Of a stretch of 64,000 nucleotides of DNA, positions 53,320-64,000 are shown in pieces (positions within the stretch are counted from its first letter, which is position 1; every line of letters begins with the position of its first letter). The DNA is taken from contig JAJEKB010001428.1 of the NCBI GenBank assembly GCA_022393335.1, positions 1-64,000 of the forward strand, written 5' to 3'. The notes below the pieces were generated by a model. That model did not search any database and was not told the origin of the DNA. It worked only from the letters and a program-made list of their open reading frames with translations. The position numbers and the translations under genes were made by a program. Source of the DNA: Macrotrachela quadricornifera (Eukaryota > Rotifera > Eurotatoria > Philodinida > Philodinidae).

Positions 53320-53762
53320 ATTTTATTTTGAATCGTCATTAAATTTAGATGTTTTTTTTTTCGATCACAATACAATGATGAATAATTCGAAACAATATTC
53401 ATATTAAATATTGATTTCTTAGAGGTATCTTAGATACAATTTAATTTTATATAAAATATAAAATATTAAATTAAATATTAGTATTAAATTTTAAAATATC
53501 ATTTTTATATTAAAATATTTTTCTATCTATTTAAAATAAAAGATGTCGTTAATATATGATATGAAGTTTATTATAATTATAATATTATTAATTACATACA
53601 AAAAAAAACAGCTAAAAAGATTTTTTGTTTAGAAAAAAAAAATACAAAATACAGAATTTGTATACATTCATATTTAGGCGGTTTACATTGGTGACCATTG
53701 TTATAGAATTGATGACTATCATATCATAATATTTGATTGAAATTGATTAAGTCATTTATACA
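53320..53762. promoter_or_regulatory. bidirectional upstream region of KATNIP and PARP2
   Basis: 443 nt between the divergent start codons of KATNIP (-) and the PARP2-like gene (+). Very AT-rich, with no recognised motif; it must carry the proximal promoters of both. Confidence 0.4.
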
Positions 53763-56700
53763 ATGGCATCAAGTAATAATATTACTAATCTTTCGGATTT
53801 TTCTGTTCAATGGGAATGGGAAGGTGATAAAAATACCTGGCAACAATATCCAATTAATATTCAACAAGAAATTTCTCAAGCATATGATGCCGGAAATAAA
53901 GAAGTGAATAATAAAATTCTATAATAAAAAAAAGAAAATATTATTTTTTTTTATTTAAAGATAATGATTAATCAAACAGAAGAGATAAGTATGTTAATTA
54001 AATTTCATGAGATGATACAAATAAATCAAAAAACAAAATTTATACGTCGTATACGTATATCTATGGAATTAAATGATACAAATGGATTTTTTGTATATGA
54101 ATATGAAAATGAAAATAAAAAATGGTTTAATTATAATGTTGAAATAATGTTAAAAATAGCAAATGCTATTAAAAATAATCAAAAAAAAATTTCTATAAAT
54201 TATCAAAATCAATTATATGATATTGATCTTGAAAAATTAATTGAAAGTAATTTAAATAAAAATCTTATACGAAAAATTCATTGTATTAAATCAAGTTTGT
54301 TTGAATTTTCTTTTCAAATGTAATTGTTTTTTTTTTTGAAAATTTCTTTTACATTAGTGGCTAAATTACCATTAAATGTTTCAACAATATCAAATAAACG
54401 ATTATTAGAAGATAATAATAATATTGAAAATATAAAGAAAAAACGTATCGTATCAAAATCTATTCCATCAGAAAAAAGTTCAAGTATATTATAATGATTT
54501 TAATTAAGAAATATTTTTCTTCCCTCCGTTTTTCTTTAGTGCGTACTATAACAACAATTATTGGAAAAGTTCCTGTTGATTCTGAATGTACAGTTATGTT
54601 AGGAAAAGCTCATGTTTATTGTGAAAATAATGATGTATTTGATTGTATGCTTAATCAAGTAAAAAATTTTTGTACCAAAAAAAAAATATTTTTTTTCTTT
54701 ATTATAGACAAATGTTGGAAATAATAATAATAAATTTTATTTAATTCAATTACTTGAAGATAATAATTGTAAAAAATATTATGTTTGGTTACGTTGGTAA
54801 GATATTAAAAAGAAAAGTTTTTATCTTCAGTATTTCTTACAAGAAGAAAAGTAAATGTAACCTATAATGTAAAAGTATTCGCACAAATATCGAAGTCTAA
54901 AGCATTTCGACAGAAATACTGTTAGAAATATAATTCTTGTGACGTTAGAAGGAGAAAAATTCTCTACTTTAAAATGCATAGCTTGAAAAGAAAATACTAA
55001 TTCCTGAGATATTTTTAATCTAACAACAATTAAGTTTATTCAAGCCTTATTTCCACAAATTATAAGCGAATTTAATTTTAGTGAAATTGATGCAATAGTG
55101 CTATAATTTTTTTCTAAGAAAGTATGCAGTCAGAGCTATGTGGATTATAATACCAATTTTAAGATTTCTGCACTGATTACGAAGAGATACAAGTTTCGAA
55201 TAATTTTAAATTTTTTATTCTTTAAAATATGTAAAATTTCCCATCAAAAACTTGAGTGAGATTCGTCATGGAAATGTGAAAACTTCGAAGTGCTACTTTC
55301 GGAAGGCTTATATTTTACATTTGTATATTCTACAAGTTTCAACTCGTTAAGAAGTAGTTTAATGGAAATATGGCAGTTATAAGGAAAAAAGTTAAAAGGT
55401 TACAGATCATTTTTGACAGTTTAAAAAAAAAATTAAATTCAAACTCTTTAACATTATCTAATTGGGCAAGAGTTGAATTTCTAACAGATTCCATCGAAAT
55501 ATCATAGGATATAACATTAGTGCAAGTAGGTTTGCATACTGCCTTATAAACACATAACATACAAAAATTTTATAATTGATAAAAAATCGTCTTTCTTTAC
55601 AATCTAATTAGAACTAAATATTGCTGTTTCATGGATATGAAAAAATGATTTAGAGCCATCAAGATTGTCTTGTCCAATTTTTCAAAATTTGTTCGACTTC
55701 AACTGACATCCTTCGTAAGATAGCATTGCCGTCTAAACAAGTGAAACTTTCTGCTTTTATGTTAACAGTAGCGTTGCATATAGTTAAGTTTTGTTGTAAC
55801 TCATTCGATCGAAGTTCATGCCATTTTTCTGTCAGATCTTTCGTCAGTTCATCGAATGCACTGACTGAATATCTTGTTATCATTAGCAATAATCTTGCAA
55901 AGTCAACTTTATACTACAGTGTCTATTCTCAGATGTGTTTTACTGTTCCAGCCGAACAACTTCGCATTCGACAGTATGAACTGAAATCCTTCTTGCAGCA
56001 GCAATTTTTGTAGAAGATTGCCAGTCGTTGTTTCAATACTGTAAAATAGTTTTTATTGAAATCAAATTTCATTGTGGATGTATTTTCTCTCAGATGAAAT
56101 ATATCAATAGTGGTTAAAGTTGACTTGTGTGATTTTGTTTTTGATTTTATAGGGGACGAGTTGGATATAATGGACAAAATAATTTAGAACATTTTGGTTG
56201 TGATTTAGATGATGCAAAAAGATTCTTTTGTCAAAAGTATAAATAGAAATAATATTCAATTTAAATAAAATAATTAAATTAATATATTAGATTTAGTGAT
56301 AAAACAAAAAATGATTTTTATTATCGTGATCAGTTTATAAAATATCCTGGAAAATATGATTATGTTCAACTTGATTATAATCCATCAGTAAATATAATTT
56401 AATTTAATTTAAATTAATATGTTTTCTTTTTATTCATATAGACACATAAAAAAGATGATGAAAAACAACTTGCAACTATTGAACAATTAAAAAGTTTACC
56501 TATACCAGAATCTAAACTTGATAAACGTATACAAAATCTTATTCAATTAATATGTAATGTTCGAGCTATGGAAGAAGCATTACTTGAAATGAAATTTGAT
56601 GCAAGAAAAAATCCACTTGGTTAAAATCAGATTCTTTTTTTCTTTTTATTTATTTATTTTCTTTTCTTTTTCTCAGGTAAATTAAGTACTACACAAATCA

Positions 56701-58417
56701 AAGCCGGATATACAGCATTAAAAGAAATTGAAACATTTATTAAAGCAAATAAATTCAATTCTGCTTTTATCGAAGCAAATAATACATATTATACTCGAAG
56801 TATGTATATTTCATATGAACATATACCGAAATCATGATATTGAATTTATCATCTTATCGTAGCGCGAGGAAAAAGAGAAGTTTGTAGATTTTATTACATT
56901 AGTGAATAGATAGAATAATTATTAACATATATGATCGATAGTGATAGTTTAACACATTTGTTATAAATTTTGAATCGACTATACCTTGTCATGCCCTAAA
57001 AAACTTTTTTTTTCCTCTCTCTCTCTCCATTTTAAAATATTCAGTTTCGATCGATTCACCTACTTTTAAACGTTCATTCTACAAAATATGTTTTAGCAAC
57101 ATATTTAGCGAAGTGTACTGCGTTTTACGATTACATAATATTCTTTTTAATTTAACTACAATGCTATCTTTTTAATTCTACATCCAGTTCCACATGAATT
57201 TGGTCGAAGTACTCCACCATTAATAAAAACTATTCAACAATTAAAACATGAAATTGAATTACTTGAAGCACTTGATGATATTGAAGTTGTATTTACAACA
57301 TTAAATACAAATAGAAATATTTCTTTAAATCCTATTGATCAACATTATGAACAATTAAAATGTAAATTATGTCCTATTGAAAAAACTGATAAGATATATA
57401 TATTAATTGATAAATATCTTCAATCAACACATGCATCAACACATCAACAATATAAAATGCAAATAGAAAATATATTTGAAGTTGAAAGAGAAAATGAAAA
57501 AGAATTATTTAATGATGTTGGAAATAAAATGCTTCTTTGGTATAAAATATTTTATCAAAAAAAAAAAATCAATATTCTTTATTTTAAATTTTATAGGCAT
57601 GGTTCTCGTTTAACTAATTTTGCAGGTATTATTAGTCAAGGTTTACGTATCGCACCACCTGAAGCACCTATAGTGAGTAAAATTATTTTCTAATTACGAA
57701 AATAATATAAGAATACATAGTCGGTGATATAAAATAATCATTCGATATCAGATAGATATTTTATAATAATCAAAAGATTCTTTGAGTTTATTTTTCCATA
57801 TATTCAACTAATTCTTTGTCTTAATCTTATATCACTGACTATCTATATTCTTAAATTAATCATATTATATTAATGTTCATATCGTCTCATATGAAATATA
57901 TATTGTATAAAATAATTTAGACTGGTTATATGTTTGGTAAAGGTTTATATTTTGCTGATATGAGTAGTAAAAGTGCTAATTATTGTTATCCAACACCAAG
58001 CAAAAATACTGGTCTTGTTCTTCTTTCTGAAGTATGTCGATTTTTTTTCTCTAAATTTTGTTTTTATTTCATTCGTAAATCAAGGTTGCTCTTGGTAAAT
58101 GTAATGAGTTACTTGAAGCTGATAATAATGCTAATCGATTACCCGAAGGTTTATCAAGTGTAAAAGGTCTTGGTTCAATAGCACCTAATACAAAAAATGC
58201 TGTTAAATTGTGAGTTTAATTATAATTTTTACATAGAAAATGATAATTATGTATTTTTAATAGAGATAATGATGTTATTGTACCTATGGGTCCTGGTGAA
58301 TCAACTGACATAATTAATTCAAAAGGTTATACACTTAATTATAATGAATATATTGTCTATGATACAAAACAAGTTCGAATGAGATATTTAATCAAAATAA
58401 AATTTTTATTTAAATAA
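53763..58417 (+). CDS. PARP2: PARP2-like ADP-ribosyltransferase with two N-terminal WWE domains
   Basis: Fourteen exons (53763–53903, 53961–54294, 54358–54483, 54540–54658, 54708–54796, 56153–56236, 56291–56387, 56442–56619, 56677–56799, 57188–57539, 57597–57672, 57921–58031, 58085–58209, 58264–58417) give 702 aa. Order: WWE-1 (about 16–80: [15 protein letters not shown]…IRRIR), WWE-2 (about 90–152: [13 protein letters not shown]…IRKIH), a basic linker (KKKRIVSK), a WGR domain ([33 protein letters not shown]), the helical regulatory domain ([16 protein letters not shown]) and the catalytic domain. The H-Y-E triad is complete: [16 protein letters not shown] and [13 protein letters not shown]2 adds ADP-ribose to proteins at DNA breaks. 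WWE domains bind iso-ADP-ribose; their presence on a PARP2 is unusual. The exon 2/3 join (54294/54358) is the least certain. Confidence 0.9.
54797..56152 (+). other. 1.36-kb intron of the PARP2-like gene
   Basis: The WGR motif is split across it (TG|GGGACGA). Its right half is GC-richer than the surroundings and carries open frames, mainly on the minus strand (see the separate entry). Confidence 0.6.
55659..56177 (-). pseudogene. antisense exon-like fragments within the PARP2 intron, unknown
   Basis: On the minus strand, frames at 56177–55929 and 55889–55659 are open and protein-like. The second reads [20 protein letters not shown] and ends near [20 protein letters not shown]. Codon choice (more C and G at third positions) differs from nearby genes. 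The frames are interrupted between them by stops and a frame change. This looks like a decayed or intron-split fragment of another gene inserted in antisense. No family was recognised, and the higher GC content alone could create such frames. Confidence 0.3.
57711..57850. repeat. short inverted repeat in a PARP2 intron
   Basis: ATAGTCGGTGATATAA (from 57717) recurs as the near reverse complement TTATATCACTGACTAT (up to about 57842) within one 248-nt intron, giving a stem of about 16–20 bp with a loop near 90 nt. Confidence 0.5.
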
Positions 58418-58456
58418 TAAATATTGAATAATCTATTTTTGTTATATATATGTATA

Positions 58457-60482
58457 TTATTTTAAAATTGTATATGTACTTCGAATTGATGATCTTGGAT
58501 GTGTATCAATACTTTTTTGTAATTTAGGTGTAGATGTTCTATTTTTCTTTTCTTTATTATGTAATATCATTGATATTGATGATCTATTTGGTAATAAACT
58601 ATCATGTGATTGAGAAATATTTGATTTATCAATATGATTTATTTGAATTGTATATAATGTGTTATCTTCGCCTTGAACCTTCAAAAAAAGAGTTTTAAAA
58701 ATAAAAATAACAGATGCGACAGAAGAAATTGCCGGTTTTTGATAAGTAGATCTGTTCATTTCGCTAACTATAATTTCGAAATAAGAGATTATTCTGCAAA
58801 GTTTATAGGCTTAGCAATACTAAGAGACAAAGATCTTCTCTTATGAATAAGAGAAATTTTTTAGTTAATCAATCTATCTAAGATAAACAATCACAATTCT
58901 ATTCCATAATCAATTGTCTAGTTTTTCATTTACTTTATATGAAAAATATGATTGTTGTCCATTTTTATCAATTGTTTTTTTCAAACTATCTCGTTGATCA
59001 ATTTCACATGGACCACGCCATTGATTATTATCATTAATATTATATGTAATTTCATCTAAAATATTATTTTGTTTAAATTTAATATTACTATTATTATTAT
59101 CATCAATTGAATATTGATTTAATAAATTTTTATTCTCTTGATTATTTACATAATCAATATAATAAATCAAATCACTAAGAAATATATCAATCTATTAATT
59201 ATATTATCATACATAAATAATATAAATTTCAAAAAACAAAATCATATTATTTTACTTGTTTTAATTTATCAAAAATCGATTGATTCGAATTTAAATCTTT
59301 ATTTTTATTATAATTAGTATATTTTTGTACTAAATCAAACATTGATTCAATTGCTCTGAAATAAAAATTATTTACAAAAATAAAAAGTTTTTGAGATATT
59401 TTGTTTTTTACATATTAATCGCACCAATTTCTGTTAAACGTTCTGTTGATATTTGTTGATAATTATGAATATCAATTTGAATTTTATTTATACGTTGTTG
59501 AATTTCATTAAAATTTTGTTGTAATTCATTTATATGATTATTTATATATGATATTTTAGTATTTTTTTTCTAGAATTTTATTTAAATTATTTCTTAAAAA
59601 GAAAAGAATTTTTACTTCGATGGTTAATAATAATTGTCGTTGAAGATCATTTAATTCTTCATTAGAATTTTTAATTGTTAAAAGAATATCCTATATATAT
59701 ATAGAAACTTAGGAAAATAAAAAATATCAAGAATTAATTATACTTGATAACTAGCATGAAGCATATTAAATTTTTCAATCATTTCATCAATTGAATGCCA
59801 TCGATCAGTTTGATCAATAATCTAAAAAAGAATAAAGATTTTATATTAAAATCATTATTTTTCTTAACTTGTGTAAGAAGATTTATATGTGGTTGATATT
59901 GGAAAATAATTTTTTGTATTTTTATTTTTTCTTTTTGAATTTGTTCAATATCTTGTTTAAGTAAATCTATTTCAATTTGTTTATTTTTAATAAAATTTTT
60001 TTCATCATTCATTCGTCTTAATGATCGATCATATTTCATTGCTAATTCCTTAACATTTTCAAAAAAAAAACGAAGAAAAAATATTTTTTCTTTTAATTTT
60101 ACTTTAATATACATTTCATAACTATATGAAAAATAAATAGATTAGTTAATTAATTAATTATTTATTTATTTTACCTAAGAATTCTTTCTTTAAACATAAT
60201 TTCTTTTTCATATAATGCTTCTTTACGTTTTTGTAAATGTTCTGTACGTGTTTTATATTCATTTTGATGATGTATAAGTATTTCATTAATTGTATTTAAT
60301 TCAAAATATTTATTAAAATATTTTATATTTAATTTAATATCATTATAACCAATATCAAAATCTCTTGAATTAATAAAATCTTAATAATATAATTTTTAAA
60401 GAAAATTATATTTTACATACGTAGATAATGGTAATTTAAATGAATTTTTATTATTGAGAAGATTACGCGCTTCATAATTCAT
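58457..60482 (-). CDS. CCDC42/CFAP73-like (DUF4200) coiled-coil axonemal protein
   Basis: Ten exons (60482–60421, 60363–60175, 60121–60103, 60048–59869, 59821–59744, 59690–59616, 59569–59412, 59355–59256, 59191–58934, 58678–58457) join in phase to 446 aa. Almost all of it is coiled coil. The DUF4200 pattern is seen in HLQKRKEALYEKEIMFKERI, then YEMYIKELAMKYDRSLRRMN, then QYQPHINLLTQIIDQTDRWH and MIEKFNMLHASYQDILLTI. The last matches the FL..V…F.EI.E….YE.L..T..DL stretch of CCDC42 and CFAP73 (MIA complex of motile cilia). Exon 3 is a 19-nt microexon. The penultimate exon can read through its donor to a stop 9 codons later. The last exon is joined by phase only. The stop lies 39 nt from the PARP2 stop, tail to tail. 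Confidence 0.72.
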
Positions 60483-60776
60483 GTTAATAAGAAGAAAAAT
60501 TACATAGACTTTTTAGCTTAGAAACTTCTTTTTAGAAGAAATTTATTAATAAAGATTTATAATAGTTTTCAAGATCTTTAAATACAAGATAATCTTTGAT
60601 TTAATTTGAATAACTAATGATCAAATTAAATGTTTTTTGTAATATTTTTTATTGATGTTACCAATTTTTTATCATTCATAATCACAATCGAAAAATTAAA
60701 TCCTATTTTGAAAATTATTATATCTCAAATATTTTATTATATAACAATATTTAAAAAAAAATCTTTTCTTTTTTTT

Positions 60777-63110
60777 TTAATAAATAAAAATTGATCGTAT
60801 GAGTAATTGAAAATATTGATGAATAATAAAAGATAAAGAAATTAATATAAAAAGAACAAAATAATTTAAATCAAGATGAACACTTTGATTGACTTGTACA
60901 GCAAAAACTGTACTTGATGATGATGTTGCTGTTACTGAAAAACGTGTTGTTGTTTGATCACAATAAAGTGGTGTACCAGCTAAATTACGATCTGGTTGAC
61001 AAACAGCATTTTGTCCAAGTACAGCTAAAACAGTATTATATGATTGTGTTACACGTAATTCATTGTATTGATTTGCATTTGAATTTGTATTTGAATTGAT
61101 TGCTGAAAGAATAGATTTATTTGTATTTAAGAAAAACAATATCGATAAATATATATGAAACAAATTAAAAATGTTAAAAGAAAATTATTATCTATTAATG
61201 TTTTTGAACTTTCGCTTATTGTTATTAATGTTGTTGCTTGAATAATACGTGCCCAACTTGTTGTTGTAGCTGCACATGGTATTAATGTTGTTATTGTTGA
61301 TAAATTTGGTGGAAATGTTGTTGCACTACCTGCACATGGTTGATCAAGTCCATATACATACCATGTTTCATTTATCACTTGTTCAATTACACGTAATGTT
61401 TCTAGATTATTGGTATTGGTATTGGTATTAGATGTAATCGCTATCCGAATTTTAAGATGAAGCTGAACTACTTAAAAATTTCTTTGAATACTTACAAGGT
61501 AATTGAGTGAGTAAACCAATTGATAAACCAAGAAGACCAAGTAAAAGAGGTAGAAGACAACAAAGCCATAACCAACATGGACAAGCACAAAACCATTCGA
61601 GACATGAACAACATGGACAAATACGAGACAACCAACCTGTACAACAGTTACAGCAACGATATCCTGGTACATCAGCATTCTAAAAAATAAAAAAAAGAGA
61701 ATTCTTCTTAATCTATTTTTTTCTCTCAATAAACATTTTATACATATATATTAGTAAAATATGTTTAATTCAATATTTTATACATTTCTTTAGTTTTAAT
61801 TGTCACACATTAGTCATAATATCGTTTAAGTGAAAAAATAAAAATGGGCGTAGACGTATCAATATTTAAACCATTAAAATTGCTTCATAACATTCTTTTC
61901 GCGTGTCTACTGTCTTTTTCTTTCCTTCACATCTATGTGTATAGAAATAATAATAATATTTTTTTCATTTAAAAAAAAATAAAATAAAAATAGATAGAAA
62001 AAAAAAACAAGCAATCTATGTGTGAAATTAAATCGTTTAACAAACACCTATTAATTTATCAAAACATATCTCAGAAAACAAAATAAAATTTAATATCATT
62101 TATTTGAACTTACACGATATCGAACACGTCGTCCATCTTTAGTAACTCTTGTTCGATATGAAACAACATCTTTTCTTTTTGCAAATGAATTTGTTCGACA
62201 ACAATTTGTTGTACCACAACAATCAGTAAAACAATCACAACCACAACAATCTGTACCACAATCACCACACCAATCTGAACGTCGACCAACACGACGTGTT
62301 GAATAATAATCATCTTGATTATAATTAACAAGTGTACGACGATCATCAATATAAGTATCATGAGTATTATCATTGATTAATGTTGTTGTTTTTGTTGTTG
62401 TTATGGGTGGTGTTGCTACATCAACAATAACAGGTGATGGTGGTTGACGAACTTCTACAATACGTGTTGTACGAGGATTTTGTACTTGAACATATGATGA
62501 TGTTGGTTCACGAATAATTGTTGTAGGTTCTGGAGTTTGACGTATAACAACACGAGGTGTTGTCATACGTTCTGGTTGAGTTATAATAACACGTTCTTGA
62601 CGTGGTGGAGGATAAAATACATTATTTGGTTCTTCAACAACACGTTCACGACGTACAACATTATACTAAATAATAATTAAATAAAATATATTTATAATTT
62701 TTATTTAAACATACTGTTTTAGCCGTTGGTGGAATATCTGTTGTTGTAATATAATTATTCGATGATGCTGGTGGAATAGTTATAGAACGTAATACATCAG
62801 TTGCAGGTCCATTTGGTGGTGTTGATCGTGTTATTTGAATTTGTGGTGGTGCAACTTTTTTTGGTAATTTTTCTCTAGTTATTGTTTCTGTATAACGTAT
62901 AGGTGGTAATTTTTTTTCAGTAACTGTTATTGTTTCTGTTGAATCAGGATGTTGTATTGTACGTACTGAAACTGTTTCTTTAGGTTTTTCATTTGGATCT
63001 ACTCCAAGTCTTGCTGTTGTTGTTGTTGTACGAACACCATTATCGTCATAACTTGTTATTCGTGGTTTACCTTCGCGAATATCACCATAACTAGAAGAAT
63101 TATTTGTCAT
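60777..63110 (-). CDS. cysteine-rich membrane protein, unknown
   Basis: Five exons (63110–62715, 62665–62114, 61679–61496, 61440–61162, 61102–60777) join in phase to 578 aa. The first 316 residues are Thr/Pro/Arg-rich and hydrophilic, with KETVSVRTIQHPDSTETIT and several VIRQTPEP-like repeats. They end in a Cys cluster (CGDCGTDCCGCDCFTDCCG). Exon 3 adds GYRCCNCCTGW and CPCCSCLEWFCACPCW, then a membrane helix (LPLLLGLLGLSIGLL). Exons 4–5 form a Thr/Asn-rich domain with two short Cys pairs (GLDQPCAGS…LIPCAA and NAVCQPD…LYCDQTT). A final hydrophobic segment (YFVLFILISLSFIIHQYF) could be a second helix. The topology is probably cytosolic N-terminus. The exon 4 donor (TTT|GTTTC) is weak. No family was recognised. 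If the intron after residue 316 is retained, the protein stops after VSSNK. Confidence 0.6.
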
Positions 63111-63416
63111 ATTTTTTCGTCTTTTATTAATAATGATGAAAATAAAAAATATATATGAAATATTTCATTTTTATACTCAGCAGGTGAATAGAATATTGAA
63201 CAGCATGATTTCCGAAAATCATTTATTTATTCTTTCTTTCTTTTTTTTAATTTATTCATAATGAGAAACGGATGTCTATTGAAATCGATTGTCATATAAG
63301 AGAATATTTGATTGTAAAAAATAACGTTTTATTTTACATGACAAATACACAGCGAAAAAGAAAAGGAAAAAAGAAAAAGCAAAAAAAAGAAAAAGAAAAC
63401 GAAAAAAAATTCTTTT
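63111..63416. other. intergenic spacer
   Basis: 306 nt between two minus-strand genes, with A- and K-rich purine tracts near 63355–63410. It would contain the promoter of the cysteine-rich membrane protein gene and the 3' UTR of the RNF220-like gene. Confidence 0.4.
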
Positions 63417-63981
63417 TTATTTAGATATTTTATTAAAAAAAATTCGTCGAAGATTGTCTGATATTGTTTTTACATGACATTGTGGACAAGCATTTTTTTC
63501 ATTTAAATATTTTAACCAACATTCTTCACAATTAATATGCCAACAAACAAGTGATACACATGGCTTTACACACGATTCCTACTAGATTAAAAAGAAAAAG
63601 AAAATTTAAATAATATTTTTCTTTAAATAATTCTCACCATGCAAACAACACATTTAGGAGGATCAAGTTCATTTACATTTGATGAATATAATATATCACT
63701 TTTTTGTGTTGAAGGAGAAAATCTAAATAGAAATAAAAGAATTTATGGAGAAGACAAAAAAAAATTTTTATTTACCTTTGATCACTGTTAAATGATTCTT
63801 GACAACGATCATCACTAGAAAATTGATTTCTAATAGAAATATATTTAATAAATAAAAAATAATATTTTAATATACCTATGATCAGTTGTACTAGTTGTTT
63901 CATTTGTACTTTGTCGATTACTAATATTATTTTCTCGTTCAATTCCATCATCCGTATCAACAACATTAACATCTGGATCAT
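63417..63981 (-). CDS. RNF220-like RING E3 ligase, C-terminal part (5' end outside window)
   Basis: Four exons visible (63981–63876, 63829–63776, 63722–63638, 63578–63417), joined in phase; the gene continues beyond the window. The linker is Ser/Asp/Asn-rich. The C-terminal RING reads CVVCMESCVKPCVSLVCWHI, NCEECWLKYLN, CPQCHVKTISDNLRRIF. This matches the end of RNF220 (CWH-x-HCEECWL-x-x-L…CPQC…LRRIY), an E3 ubiquitin ligase in Wnt and Shh signalling and neural patterning. The zinc-ligand order C-x2-C…C-x-H-x2-C-x2-C…C-x2-C is complete. The first boundary (63981) follows an acceptor-like TATAG only 19 nt from the window end. Confidence 0.8.
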
Positions 63982-64000
63982 CTATATTTAAAAAACAATT

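Noticed and set aside
62110..62373. Minus-strand frame rich in I, V and L overlapping the Cys-rich exon
   Set aside because: Shadow of the supported frame, produced by repeated GTTGTT/ATTATT triplets read out of register.

Overview
The window is nuclear DNA of a small-genome, very AT-rich animal. Codons end mostly in A or T. Nearly all introns are GT–AG and about 50–70 nt long, and genes are packed tightly on both strands. The proteins are metazoan: RUNDC1, KATNIP, TP53INP/DOR, a K+-channel-interacting protein (KChIP), transmembrane adenylyl cyclase, PARP2, SLC35B3, a neuropeptide GPCR, a bHLH factor and RNF220. Two ciliary genes (KATNIP and a CCDC42/CFAP73 relative) point to a ciliated invertebrate. 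The combination fits a rotifer best. This is inference from gene content, composition and intron size, not a species identification.

Layout. 0.4–6.1 kb: TP53INP-like (+), SLC35B3 PAPS transporter (+), an alpha/beta hydrolase (-) and a small unknown gene (+) facing away from it. 6.1–9.7 kb: no gene seen. 9.7–11.4 kb: rhodopsin-class neuropeptide receptor (+). 12.3–15.8 kb: KChIP-like EF-hand protein (+) with two alternative first exons, tail to tail with a single-pass membrane protein (-). 17.0–21.3 kb: coiled-coil unknown (+) and RUNDC1 (+). 21.3–26.4 kb: empty. 26.4–29.0 kb: small heat-shock protein with two alpha-crystallin domains (+) and a bHLH protein (+). 30.6–35.9 kb: BT1-type folate/biopterin transporter (+); its large intron holds a 1,461-bp, almost perfect inverted-repeat element with TA flanks. 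36.9–46.1 kb: transmembrane adenylyl cyclase of the ADCY2/4/7 type (+, 21 exons). 46.3–53.3 kb: KATNIP (-, about 25 exons). 53.8–58.4 kb: a PARP2 orthologue (+) with two added N-terminal WWE domains, head to head with KATNIP. 58.5–60.5 kb: CCDC42/CFAP73-like coiled coil (-). 60.8–63.1 kb: cysteine-rich membrane protein (-). 63.4–64.0 kb: C-terminal end of an RNF220-like RING protein (-), cut by the window edge.

There is no operon logic; neighbours are mostly unrelated housekeeping, signalling and cilium genes. The notable items are: the tandem WWE–WGR–PARP architecture; the BT1 transporter in an animal-like gene setting; the giant palindromic element; a 60-nt TATGT-bounded in-frame insertion inside SLC35B3 that a canonical intron cannot explain; alternative N-termini in the KChIP; and exon-like fragments with unusual base composition inside two introns. 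Exon joins were made by eye and checked only for phase and for family motifs recalled from knowledge.
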